DNA of 64,000 nucleotides from Streptomyces sp. HUAS MG91 (GTDB taxonomy: Bacteria > Actinomycetota > Actinomycetes > Streptomycetales > Streptomycetaceae): contig NZ_CP159534.1 of NCBI RefSeq assembly GCF_040529335.1, positions 4,030,001 through 4,094,000 of the forward strand. Reading direction: 5' to 3'. This document shows positions 7,081-14,861 of this stretch, piece by piece. Numbering within the stretch: position 1 is the stretch's first letter; the number at the start of each line of letters is the position of its first letter. Position numbers and translations under genes: made by a program. The notes beneath the pieces were generated by a model, which made no database searches, was not told the origin of the DNA, and saw only the letters and a program-made list of their open reading frames with translations.

Positions 7081-7947
7081 ATGGCCACTACGGCAACAGG
7101 CGGAACCCGCAACCTGTGGATCGGCAAGCCCGGACTGCTCCGTGAGATCGTCCAGGCCGCCAAGAGCTGGGACCGGACCGCCGATCTGAACGTCACCGAG
7201 TTCAAGTCCCTCGACGGCGCCGTCACCACCATCGCGCCCCCGCGCACCCCGCGCCGCCTCAAGTTCTCCTGGGACCTGCTGCCGCCGGACGACGCCCAGC
7301 ACCTGGCGCGACTCGCCCGGCGCGTCAACGGCCCCGGACTGCAAGGGAGTCCGGTGACCTCCTACGGGCCGGTCGCCGTGCTCGACCCGGCGTCCGTGAA
7401 CCTGCTCGACCCGTACCAGGCCGCCGGCCAGAGCGACGCGCCCGGCGGCGGCGACCACTGGTTCACCGTCTCCGGCAGCGTCGTCGTGAGCCCGGCCGTC
7501 GGCGACACCGTCGTGGGCCAGGTCCAGGACGCCGCCACCCGGATCGGCTGGCGGCACGGCATCTGGACCGGCTGGCCGGTGGCCCCCGGCATGAAGGTGT
7601 CGTGGCTGGTGCCGCCCGACTGGAGCCCGGTGACCGCCACCGCCCAGCTGGACTGGAAGGACGCCGACGGGGCGTATCTCAGTACGGCCTCCGCCACGGG
7701 CGCGAGCGTCACCGGGACCGCCCCGGCCGGCGCCGCCTTCGTCACCCCGATCGGCGGGCCCGGAACCGCCGGGATGGCCGGACTCGCCGGGGCCTGCCTG
7801 ACCATCGGCGACACCCCGGTCCCGTTCGCACTCGGCGACGGCTGCCCCGCGATGAGCGTCACCGCGTACAGCGACGCGCCCGCGAGCCCGCTCCCGTACC
7901 GCAACATCAGCATCGACCTGGTGGAGGTGCGCGATGCTGAACTCTGA
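7081..7947 (+). CDS. Distal tail (Dit-like) protein
   Basis: A 288-residue protein directly following the tape measure. The N-terminal half (GTRNLWIGKPGLLREIVQAA, DRTADLNVTEFKSLDGAVTT, PRTPRRLKFSWDLLPPDDAQ) fits the beta-barrel of distal tail proteins that form the ring joining tube and tip. The C-terminal half is a beta-rich carbohydrate-binding-like extension. Its stop lies 14 bp inside the next gene (start 7934), showing translational coupling. Family call rests on position plus these segments. Confidence 0.75.
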   Translation: MATTATGGTRNLWIGKPGLLREIVQAAKSWDRTADLNVTEFKSLDGAVTTIAPPRTPRRLKFSWDLLPPDDAQHLARLARRVNGPGLQGSPVTSYGPVAVLDPASVNLLDPYQAAGQSDAPGGGDHWFTVSGSVVVSPAVGDTVVGQVQDAATRIGWRHGIWTGWPVAPGMKVSWLVPPDWSPVTATAQLDWKDADGAYLSTASATGASVTGTAPAGAAFVTPIGGPGTAGMAGLAGACLTIGDTPVPFALGDGCPAMSVTAYSDAPASPLPYRNISIDLVEVRDAEL

Positions 7948-10312
7948 CGACGACGCCCTCGGCACGGCACTCGCCGCCCCCGAGCGCACCCCGAGCCACA
8001 CCACCCGCCTCGGCGGGCGGGAACTCGGCGCGCAGGTGCAGTCGTGGAAGGTGGAGCGGGCCTACGCCACCGATCTGCCGGACGCGATGCGCGCGGTCTC
8101 CGGCAGCGCGTCCGCGCAGCTGGAGGTGCAGCTCGGCGGCGCCGACGGCACCCCGGCACCGCGCCTGTACTCGGCGTGGGCGCCGCGCGCCACCTCCGAC
8201 GCCGCCCGCCCCGGCCAGTCCGTGATCCACGAGGCGGGCCTGTCCGGCCGTACCGTGCCCTCCTTCCGCGGCACCGTCCGCTCCCGCACGGCCGCGTCCG
8301 GCAGCGACACCGTCACCCTTCAGGCCCTGGACGGCGCCGAACGGCTGCGCGGACCGGCCCAACTGCCCCGCCCCTACCACGGACTGCTGTACGGAAAGCC
8401 CGTGGCGAGCACCGTCTGGTGCGTGGACGAGCTGCTGCGCCAGGGCGGGATCGACACCTGCCCACCGCCCCGCGCGCCCGCGCCGGCGGCCGTCCTCGAC
8501 CAGCCCTTCACCGCCCTGTACGCCTCGCTGCACGGCGGGTTCAACGCCTCCTACGGCCAGCCCGAGACGCTGCCCGACCCGTCCGCGTACTCCTGGATCC
8601 GGGACGGCGCCCCGCACGAGATGGCGCTCATGCCCGCCGCCCCGGGCCTGACCGTGTCGTGGATGCCGCGCTCGCGGTTCCCCGCCACGGGACGGGTGTT
8701 CCAGGCCGAGGCCCATGTCAACACGGCGCTGGCCAAGGGCAGCGTCGTGGAGCTGAAGCTGGTCTTCGACCGCAGCGCGAACAAGTTCGGCTACTACACG
8801 GGCACCTTCAACATCGCCACCGGCCAGGTCAAGATCAGTTCGGGGACGGTCGACGGGGGCGGCTGGTACTTCACCTGGACCTACAGCAAGCTGGCCTCGC
8901 TGCGCGGCTCCTGGCACCTCGGTTTCGCCGTCGACACCAGGGCGGGCGGCTCCTCGGTCCTGGCGACCGTGAAGCCGCGGCTGACGGCGCCCGACGGCGA
9001 GTACATCGCGGGCACCCCCAACACCTATGTGGACGCCTCCGCCGGGCAGCCGCCGTCCGAGCTGCACCGCGTCGAGCTGACGACCGACATGGCCGTCGAG
9101 TGCGTCCAGGTCACCGACCGGTCGTGGCCCGACCTCGACTCGTACAACGGCAACGAGTGGGACCTGAAGGGACGCTGGCGCAAGGGCGCCGTCCTCGACG
9201 ACGCCGACATCCCGCTGTACGACGTCCCGCAGGTGTCGGGGTCGCAGTGGGACGCCCTGACGGAGATCGCGCGGGCCACGATGTCGACAGCCGAGTTCGA
9301 CGAACAGGGCGTCTTCCGCTGGCACGGCCCCGCCCGGTTCCGCACCGTGCCGCCCCGGCCGGACCTCACGGTGACCACCCGCCGCTCGATCGCCGCGCTG
9401 ACCGTCTCCGAGGAGATCGACGCCTGCCGCAACTACTGCCAGCAGCCCTACGCCGACTGGACGGGCATCAGGAGCGTCAACGGCGAGACCGTCACCGACA
9501 CCGTGGTCCGGAAGATCGATCCGGGGACGGTGGTGGAGGTGCGGTACGCCATCGCCGAGGACGAGAACGACATCGGCCCGCTCCAGATCGACGACGACGC
9601 CTCCCCGATCACCGGGCACAAGGTCCGCTTCGGCAGCGCCGCCACCGGCGGCACCTCCGTCAAGGGCAGCGTCACGGTCAGCTCGCTGCGCGACGGCCCG
9701 GACTACGTGGTGCGGTTCATCAACCAGGGCACCGCCCCGGTGTGGACCGTCACCAAGGACGGCAGCGCGTCGTCCGTGCAGATCGTCCCGCAGGTCCGCT
9801 CCGGACAGTCCCGGCAGCGCACCTTCGCCTGGTACAACACCACCAGCCAGGCGTACTACGGCAAGCAGGTCTACGAGGCCGCGGCCTCCGCCTGGGTGCA
9901 GTCCCGGCAGTCCGCCGACACCCTCTCGCACGCCATGCTCGACGCCGGCCGCTTCCCGGTGCCGGTCCTCGGCGAGGTGGAGGTGCTGCACGACCCGCGC
10001 ATCCAGCTCGGCGACGTCGTACGGGTCGTGGACGCCACCGGCGCCGCCCTGGACACCCTCGCCTGGGTCGTCGGCATCCGCACCACCTGCCAGGCCGGCG
10101 CGGCACCGCAGCAGACGCTGACCCTGCGCGGCACCGCGTACAACGGCGTACCGCTCGATCGCGATCTCACCCCGGATCCGCCCGTCGATCCGGTGTACGG
10201 CACGCGGCGCACGTACGCGGAGATCACCGCCGGCTACCCGACGCTCGACGACCTCACCGCCACCAAGGTCACCTACCGCACCCTGCTGACCGCGACAGGA
10301 GGCACGTCATGA
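7934..10312 (+). CDS. Tail-tip / tail-associated hub protein (Tal/gp27-like)
   Basis: A 792-residue protein, the largest of the module. The start lies inside the dit-like gene. The N-terminal part (GGRELGAQVQSWKVERAYAT; TVPSFRGTVRSRTAA; DTVTLQALDGAERLRGPAQL) resembles the hub domain shared by siphophage tail-tip proteins. Residues about 170-390 (GLTVSWMPRSRFPATGRVFQ; GYYTGTFNIATGQVKISSGT) look like an inserted lectin/LamG jelly roll. The rest (WDALTEIARATMSTAEFDEQ; DTLAWVVGIRTTCQAGAAPQ; QTLTLRG) resumes the hub fold. Probable role: closing the tube and contacting the target cell surface. Confidence 0.8.
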   Translation: MLNSDDDALGTALAAPERTPSHTTRLGGRELGAQVQSWKVERAYATDLPDAMRAVSGSASAQLEVQLGGADGTPAPRLYSAWAPRATSDAARPGQSVIHEAGLSGRTVPSFRGTVRSRTAASGSDTVTLQALDGAERLRGPAQLPRPYHGLLYGKPVASTVWCVDELLRQGGIDTCPPPRAPAPAAVLDQPFTALYASLHGGFNASYGQPETLPDPSAYSWIRDGAPHEMALMPAAPGLTVSWMPRSRFPATGRVFQAEAHVNTALAKGSVVELKLVFDRSANKFGYYTGTFNIATGQVKISSGTVDGGGWYFTWTYSKLASLRGSWHLGFAVDTRAGGSSVLATVKPRLTAPDGEYIAGTPNTYVDASAGQPPSELHRVELTTDMAVECVQVTDRSWPDLDSYNGNEWDLKGRWRKGAVLDDADIPLYDVPQVSGSQWDALTEIARATMSTAEFDEQGVFRWHGPARFRTVPPRPDLTVTTRRSIAALTVSEEIDACRNYCQQPYADWTGIRSVNGETVTDTVVRKIDPGTVVEVRYAIAEDENDIGPLQIDDDASPITGHKVRFGSAATGGTSVKGSVTVSSLRDGPDYVVRFINQGTAPVWTVTKDGSASSVQIVPQVRSGQSRQRTFAWYNTTSQAYYGKQVYEAAASAWVQSRQSADTLSHAMLDAGRFPVPVLGEVEVLHDPRIQLGDVVRVVDATGAALDTLAWVVGIRTTCQAGAAPQQTLTLRGTAYNGVPLDRDLTPDPPVDPVYGTRRTYAEITAGYPTLDDLTATKVTYRTLLTATGGTS

Positions 10313-10470
10313 GCGAGACGCCGCCCGAGGCGACCCCGCCGCCGGACAGCACCGAGCCGTCTCAGGAGGAGGGGAACGTGGCGCTGCCCGTTCCCGTCGA
10401 CAGCGTCGCCGCGACGGCGGGCGACGGCGGCTCCTCCGCCGACACCCTGCCGCCACCCCTGCCCGGATAA
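10309..10470 (+). CDS. Small Pro/Glu-rich protein between hub and receptor-binding genes
   Basis: A 53-residue, acidic, proline-rich, apparently disordered peptide (MSETPPEATPPPDSTEPSQE at the start) whose ATG overlaps the hub stop (ATGA) with ACAGGAGG upstream. No recognisable family. Good translational signals and operon position support expression. It is followed at once by a long hairpin. Confidence 0.6.
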   Translation: MSETPPEATPPPDSTEPSQEEGNVALPVPVDSVAATAGDGGSSADTLPPPLPG

Positions 10471-10477
10471 CCGCGGA

Positions 10478-10516
10478 CCGCCCGAACAGCCCTTACTAAA
10501 AGGGCAGTTCGGGCGG
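10478..10516. terminator. Long hairpin before the receptor-binding protein gene
   Basis: A 17-bp stem with one A-A mismatch (CCGCCCGAACaGCCCTT / AAGGGCaGTTCGGGCGG) and a 5-nt loop. As it sits inside the operon it may attenuate rather than stop transcription, lowering receptor-binding protein and lysis gene expression, or insulate a separate promoter. Confidence 0.75.
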
Positions 10517-10555
10517 CCCCACCCCGCCAGGTCACCCCGAACCGGAGGATCCCGC

Positions 10556-11188
10556 ATGTCCCTGCTCACCCCGCTCGGCGGCCTGCCCTACCCGCAGCCC
10601 GCCGACGCCGCGAACATCCCCCAGCACCTCCAGTCCCTGGCCGAGGCGGTGGACGGCCGCACCGTCCTGCGCTTCGCCGACCAGGCCTCGCTGACCGCCA
10701 AGATCCCCACACCGGTCGCCGGGATGCTCGCCTTCCTGACGACGCCCAAGCAGTTCACGTACTACAACGGCACCGCCTGGTCGGTGCTCGCCCCGGCCCC
10801 CGCGCACGCCGCCAACACCGGCGCCGGCACCACCACCTCCACGGCCTACGTCGAGGCCCTGACCGGCTCCACCGCCACCACCGTCACCTTCACCGCGCCG
10901 CCGTCCGGCGCCGTCCTCGTCACCGTCGGCGCGCGCGTCAGCAGCTCGGCGGCGACGGCCTGTTACGCCTCGGCCAACGTCAAGAGCGGCAGCACGACCG
11001 TGCTCGCCGCCGCCGACACCCGCGCCGCGCTCGGCACCGGCACCAGCGCCCTGTCGGCCTCGGCCCAGTTCCAGGTCACCGGCCTGACCGTGAACACGTC
11101 GTACACCGCGACGCTCGCCTACAAGTCCGGGGCCACCACCAGCACCGCCACCTTCGCCAACCGCTTCGTCACCGTCACCCCCGTGTGA
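10556..11188 (+). CDS. Receptor-binding / tail fibre-tip protein
   Basis: A 210-residue protein with GGAGGA before the ATG. The N-terminus (LLTPLGGLPYPQPADAANIP, EAVDGRTVLRFADQASLTAK, PKQFTYYNGTAWSVLA) is the conserved attachment and beta module of actinophage minor tail proteins. Residues 85-210 are Thr/Ala/Ser-rich beta repeats (GAGTTTSTAYVEALTGSTAT; TSYTATLAYKSGATTSTATF), likely a receptor-binding beta sandwich. In tailocins this gene decides which strains are killed, and it is expected to be the most variable gene of the locus. Confidence 0.75.
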   Translation: MSLLTPLGGLPYPQPADAANIPQHLQSLAEAVDGRTVLRFADQASLTAKIPTPVAGMLAFLTTPKQFTYYNGTAWSVLAPAPAHAANTGAGTTTSTAYVEALTGSTATTVTFTAPPSGAVLVTVGARVSSSAATACYASANVKSGSTTVLAAADTRAALGTGTSALSASAQFQVTGLTVNTSYTATLAYKSGATTSTATFANRFVTVTPV

Positions 11189-11216
11189 GCACCCCCCGCA
11201 CCCAAGGGACCAGCCC

Positions 11217-12071
11217 ATGGCCACACCCCTGACCGCCCACGCCCTCGCCCGCGCCCTGCGCGACGAGGGCGTCCACGTCTCCGAACACGCCAACTGGCAG
11301 ACGCACAACCGCAATCACAAGGGCCCGTGGGGCCCGGTCAACGGCGTCATGCTGCACCACACGGCGGGCCGCGACAGCCTCACCCTCTGCCGGGACGGCA
11401 CCGCCGCGCTGCCCGGCCCGCTGTGCGTCGGCCTGATCGCCAAGAACGGGACCGTCCACCTGATCGGCCACGGCCGCACCAACCACGCGGGCGCCGGGGC
11501 CTCCGCCGTCTACCGGGCCGTATGCGCCGAACTCCCGCTCCCCTACCCGCCGGGCCCGGACGCCGTCGACGGCAACACCCACTTCTACGGCTTCGAGATC
11601 GAGAACCTGGGAACGGGCAAGGACCCGTATCCGACGGCCCAACTCGCCGCCGTGGAAAGGGTGTCCGCCGCCCTGTGCCGCGCCCACCGCTGGACGGCGG
11701 CGAGCGTGATCGGGCACAAGGAATGGACCCGGCGCAAGATCGACCCGTCGTTCTCGATGTCCGGGATGCGGACCCGGATCGACGCCAGGCTCGGCCTGCG
11801 CCCGGTCCCGGCGCCCGCCGAACCGTACGCGCCCTTCCCCGGCGCCGGCTTCTTCGTGCCGGGCCGCCGCAGCGACCTCGTCACCGCCGTCGGCCGCCGC
11901 CTCGTCGCGGAGGGCTGCGGCCGCTACCGGGTCGGCCCCGGCCCCGAGTGGGGCGCGGCCGACGTCCTGTCGTACGCGGCCTGGCAGCGCAGGCTCGGCT
12001 ACGTCGGCTCGGCGGCCGACGGGATTCCGGGGCGCGCCAGCTGGGACCGGCTGCGCGTACCGCACACCTGA
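11217..12071 (+). CDS. N-acetylmuramoyl-L-alanine amidase endolysin (Amidase_2/PGRP)
   Basis: A 284-residue protein. The Amidase_2 zinc site is visible: His47-His48 in VMLHHTAG, His167 in VIGHKEW and Asp176 in RRKIDPSF, with the family NHAG motif at 89-92 and FEIEN at 126-130. It hydrolyses the bond between N-acetylmuramic acid and the stem peptide. Residues about 205-284 (GRRLVAEGCGRYRVGPGPEW; DVLSYAAWQRRLGYVGSAAD) are a peptidoglycan-binding-like repeat. No signal peptide is present, so release depends on the holin-like protein encoded next. Confidence 0.9.
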   Translation: MATPLTAHALARALRDEGVHVSEHANWQTHNRNHKGPWGPVNGVMLHHTAGRDSLTLCRDGTAALPGPLCVGLIAKNGTVHLIGHGRTNHAGAGASAVYRAVCAELPLPYPPGPDAVDGNTHFYGFEIENLGTGKDPYPTAQLAAVERVSAALCRAHRWTAASVIGHKEWTRRKIDPSFSMSGMRTRIDARLGLRPVPAPAEPYAPFPGAGFFVPGRRSDLVTAVGRRLVAEGCGRYRVGPGPEWGAADVLSYAAWQRRLGYVGSAADGIPGRASWDRLRVPHT

Positions 12072-12083
12072 GGAGGTGGAGTC

Positions 12084-12341
12084 GTGATGATCGAGCAAGG
12101 ACACGAGGGCGTGGCCGTCGAACTGGAACGGCTGCGCCGCTCCGTCGACGTCGGCTTCGCCACGACCCGCGGCGACCTGGCCCTGCTGCTGCAACGCGCC
12201 GACCAGACCGACAAGACGCTGAGCGAGCACGAGGACCGGCTCGACGCCCTGGAGCGGTCGCGCTGGCCGCTGCCGTCGCTGGCCGCGCTCACCTCGTGCG
12301 CGGCGCTGGCGGTCGCGGTGTGGGAGTCCGCCGCCCGCTGA
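12084..12341 (+). CDS. Holin / XhlA-like small membrane protein
   Basis: An 85-residue protein with AGGAGG 7 nt before GTG 12084 (an ATG follows at once). Residues 10-58 form a coiled coil (ELERLRRSVDVGFATTRGDL; DQTDKTLSEHEDRLDALERS) followed by one membrane helix at about 63-79 (LPSLAALTSCAALAVAV). This coil-plus-one-helix plan matches haemolysin XhlA / class III-like lysis proteins. Placed directly after the amidase, it completes a lysis cassette that would release tail particles. Confidence 0.75.
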   Translation: MMIEQGHEGVAVELERLRRSVDVGFATTRGDLALLLQRADQTDKTLSEHEDRLDALERSRWPLPSLAALTSCAALAVAVWESAAR

Positions 12342-12348
12342 ACGCGGC

Positions 12349-12383
12349 ACCCGGTGTCCGGCCCCCACCGGACACCGGGTTTC
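12349..12383 (+). terminator. Terminator closing the tail module
   Basis: Perfect 13-bp stem ACCCGGTGTCCGG / CCGGACACCGGGT, 6-nt loop, followed by TTT. It marks the downstream boundary of the tail operon. Confidence 0.9.
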
Positions 12384-12446
12384 CCCTGAACGCGGCGGTC
12401 AATGGAACTAAGATCCTATTTCCGCGACGACGACTGGGGGGTTGTC

Positions 12447-14186
12447 TTGAGCGACAGAAGCGGTGGCAGACCGCGCCGCGTACGGGGGCTCGTCTGGCTG
12501 GTCTTCTCCGTGCTGGTGCTCGGCTGCGTCACCTGGTTCGCCGGGGCCGCCGGGAACGGTGAGCGGGTGACCCGGATGTGGGTGAGCGCGAAGGTCGGCA
12601 AGGACGGCGGCGCCCGCGTCACCGAGGTGATCGACTACGACTTCGGGCACCCGACATCCGGCCGGCACGGCATCTGGCGCGACATCCCCGGCCTGACCTA
12701 CGAGGTCGAGGAGGACGACGTCACCGCCACGATGGACGGCCGCCCGGCCCCGTACGAGCTGTCGTACGGCAACACGACGGACAGGAGCATCCGCGTCGGC
12801 GACGCCGACCGGACCGTCACCGGGATCCACCGCTACCGGATCTCCTATCCGCTCCCGGACGTCGTCAAGAAGGGCAAGCTGGCCTGGGACGCCGTCGGCA
12901 CGGGCTGGAAGGTCGACCTGCACGACGTCGAGATCCACGTCGCGGCGCCGTACGGGCTCGACGGGATCCGGTGCGTACGGGGCAGGACCGCGTCCACGCA
13001 GAGCTGCCGGGCGACCCGGCCCGGGGCCGGGCAGCTCGTCGCCGCGCCCGGCACCGTCCCGTCCGGGCACGGGGTCACGCTGTACGCCTCCGCCGACCGG
13101 TCCAGCGCCGTGCGGGCGGCCGACCCGGCACCGCCCGCGGGCGCGCGGCCCGACGCCGAAGCGGCCACGAACCCCTTCCGCACCGGGTGGACGACGGCCG
13201 GACTCGCCCTGGTCTGCGGCCTGTTGGCCATCGGGCTGATGCGCCTGCTCGGCCTCGACCGGCGCCCCGAGGCACTGGAGCGGCCGAAGACGGGAACGCC
13301 GCCCGAGGGACTGACCCCCGCCCAGGGCGGCATCCTGCTCACCGAGCACGTCCGCCCGCACCACAAGGTCGCCTGGCTGCTCGACACGGCCATCCGCAGG
13401 CACATCGACATCTCCGGCAGCGACAGCAACCCCGCGCTGCGCCGCACCGGCGCACGCGCCGGAGCTCCGGACGAGGACACCGAGGCCGTGCTCGACGCCA
13501 TGTTCGCGGGCCGCAGGGAACTCGTCCTCGGGGCGTCCGACCCGTGGTTCCGGTCGGGCTGGCAGTCCCTCGGCGACCGCCTGGACGGATGGCAGCGGAC
13601 CAGTGATCTCTGGGAGCCGGCCGCCGAACGGCGTGCCAACGCGGGCCTGATGACCGGACTGGCCACCACCCTCGTGGGCGTCGTCGCCGCCATCACCGGC
13701 AGCGTGCTCATCAGCCACGTGAACGCCGGAGGCCCCCCGACGGCGCTAGCGGGCGCCGCGCTCACCGGCGTCGGCATGGCCCTGTGCCTGTTCTCGTGGG
13801 AGCTGAAGCGGCGCACCGCCCGGGGCGCGGCCCTGCGCGATCAGGTCGCGGCGTTCCGGCAGTGGATCGCCGAGGAGGGCGCCTCCGCGCAGACCGAGGA
13901 CGCCGAACGGTTCGAGCTGCTCACCGCGTGGGCCGTGGCGCTGGGGCTGGCGAAGCGCTGGGAGCAGAGCATCGAGGCCTCCACCGCCCCGGACGCCACC
14001 GGCACCGCCCGCCGCACGTCCACCCTCTCCCGGCTCGGCCCGGCGCTCGCCGTCGGCCTCATCACCGCCGCGGCGGCCTCGGCCACGTCCCCGTCCTCCA
14101 GCGGCGGGGGCGGCGGGGGTGGCGGCAGCAGCTCCGGCGGCGGGGTCGGAGGCGGCACGGGAGGCGGGGGCGGCGGCTCGTGGTGA
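12447..14186 (+). CDS. DUF2207 membrane protein with Gly-rich C-terminus
   Basis: A large membrane protein of the DUF2207 family. A membrane helix (GLVWLVFSVLVLGCVTWF) is followed by the extracytoplasmic DUF2207 domain (ARVTEVIDYDFGHPTSGRHG, IWRDIPGLTYEV), a second helix (GLALVCGLLAIGLM), a cytoplasmic region, two further helices and a C-terminal Gly/Ser tail typical of the family. Function unknown. TTG 12447 is preferred because GGGGGG lies 5 nt upstream and the helix then starts soon after the N-terminus. The alternative ATG 12402 has no ribosome binding site. Confidence 0.8.
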   Translation: MSDRSGGRPRRVRGLVWLVFSVLVLGCVTWFAGAAGNGERVTRMWVSAKVGKDGGARVTEVIDYDFGHPTSGRHGIWRDIPGLTYEVEEDDVTATMDGRPAPYELSYGNTTDRSIRVGDADRTVTGIHRYRISYPLPDVVKKGKLAWDAVGTGWKVDLHDVEIHVAAPYGLDGIRCVRGRTASTQSCRATRPGAGQLVAAPGTVPSGHGVTLYASADRSSAVRAADPAPPAGARPDAEAATNPFRTGWTTAGLALVCGLLAIGLMRLLGLDRRPEALERPKTGTPPEGLTPAQGGILLTEHVRPHHKVAWLLDTAIRRHIDISGSDSNPALRRTGARAGAPDEDTEAVLDAMFAGRRELVLGASDPWFRSGWQSLGDRLDGWQRTSDLWEPAAERRANAGLMTGLATTLVGVVAAITGSVLISHVNAGGPPTALAGAALTGVGMALCLFSWELKRRTARGAALRDQVAAFRQWIAEEGASAQTEDAERFELLTAWAVALGLAKRWEQSIEASTAPDATGTARRTSTLSRLGPALAVGLITAAAASATSPSSSGGGGGGGGSSSGGGVGGGTGGGGGGSW

Positions 14187-14193
14187 CCCGGGG

Positions 14194-14712
14194 CTAACCC
14201 TCGTACTCGGTCAGGTCGATCGCGTAGAGCCGAAGCCCCTCGTCCTCGCCCGTCGCCGCCATCCCCAGCTTGTGGAGAAGTTTCATGGAGGAGGCGTCGT
14301 CGGGGGCGGCGGCCGCCACGACCCGGTCGATGCCCCGGTCCTGAAGCGCGAACTCCAGGGACGCCTGGGCCGCCTCCGAGGCGTACCCCTGTCCCCAGAA
14401 CTGGCGGCCCAGCCGCCACTGGATGCCGATGTGGCCCGCGATCCGCGGCGGCGCCTCGGGAACGTACAGGCCGACGGCGCCCGCCAGCTCGCCCGAGCCG
14501 AGCAGCTCGACGGCGAACACCCCGAACCCCTCGTCGTCCCACTCCTCCTCCCAGCGCTCGATGTCCTCGACGGTGTCGTCGAGGGAGCGCGGCGCCCCGT
14601 CACCGACGCGTTGCATCACCGCCGGATCGGCCTGGATCTCGGAGAGCGGAACCAGATCGTCGTCGGGCAGCCAGCGGCGCAGGAGGAGGCGGGGGGTGCG
14701 GATCTCGGTCAT
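14194..14712 (-). CDS. GNAT-family N-acetyltransferase (RimJ/RimL type)
   Basis: A 172-residue protein from ATG 14712, chosen because MTEIRTPRLLLRRWLPDDD is the normal N-terminus of the RimJ-like group and AGGA lies upstream; a longer frame to 14826 adds an atypical extension. The acetyl-CoA binding motif A is RQFWGQGYASEAAQASLEFA, and a second conserved segment is SMKLLHKLGM. Transfers acetyl from acetyl-CoA to an amino group (protein N-terminus or small molecule). Substrate not predictable. Convergent with the DUF2207 gene, which ends 8 bp away. Confidence 0.85.
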   Translation of the reverse strand: MTEIRTPRLLLRRWLPDDDLVPLSEIQADPAVMQRVGDGAPRSLDDTVEDIERWEEEWDDEGFGVFAVELLGSGELAGAVGLYVPEAPPRIAGHIGIQWRLGRQFWGQGYASEAAQASLEFALQDRGIDRVVAAAAPDDASSMKLLHKLGMAATGEDEGLRLYAIDLTEYEG

Positions 14713-14861
14713 GGGTCCATCCTGCGGCATGGCGGCGGCGCGGATCGTCACTCCTGGATCAAGATCGCCCGGCGAGGGCAACCCCAACCCGTTCCCGGCG
14801 GTCACCTTGGCGTCCGAAGAACCCACCCCCTGCCCTCACCTTTAGGGAGCCGCTGACCCCG

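Larger units (their letters stand above)
1840..12383 (+). mobile_element. Headless siphophage tail module: candidate F-type tailocin / prophage remnant
   Basis: From the SOS box to the terminator after the holin-like gene, all genes are on one strand in canonical siphovirus tail order: regulators, tail terminator-like, major tail protein, tail-assembly chaperone pair, tape measure, distal tail, tail-tip/hub, receptor-binding protein, amidase, holin-like. Every structural frame is intact. No portal, terminase, protease, capsid, head-tail connector, integrase, excisionase or replication gene is visible between the flanking chromosomal genes. Intact tail and lysis genes without any head gene are the hallmark of tailocins; simple prophage decay would normally leave broken frames. 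Confidence 0.75.

Noticed and set aside
6016..8004. 662-codon minus-strand frame across tape measure and distal tail genes
   Set aside because: Spans several real genes with good ribosome binding sites on the other strand and has no family-like content.
1840..12383. Contractile injection system (eCIS/R-type) reading of the tail module
   Set aside because: There is no sheath protein, no AAA+ ATPase, no LysM spike adaptor and no baseplate gpJ/gpI set; the tube is a siphophage-like major tail protein.
14119..14856. Long plus-strand frames over the GNAT gene
   Set aside because: Arg/His/Pro-rich antisense translation of a clear GNAT family gene; high GC leaves shadow frames open.
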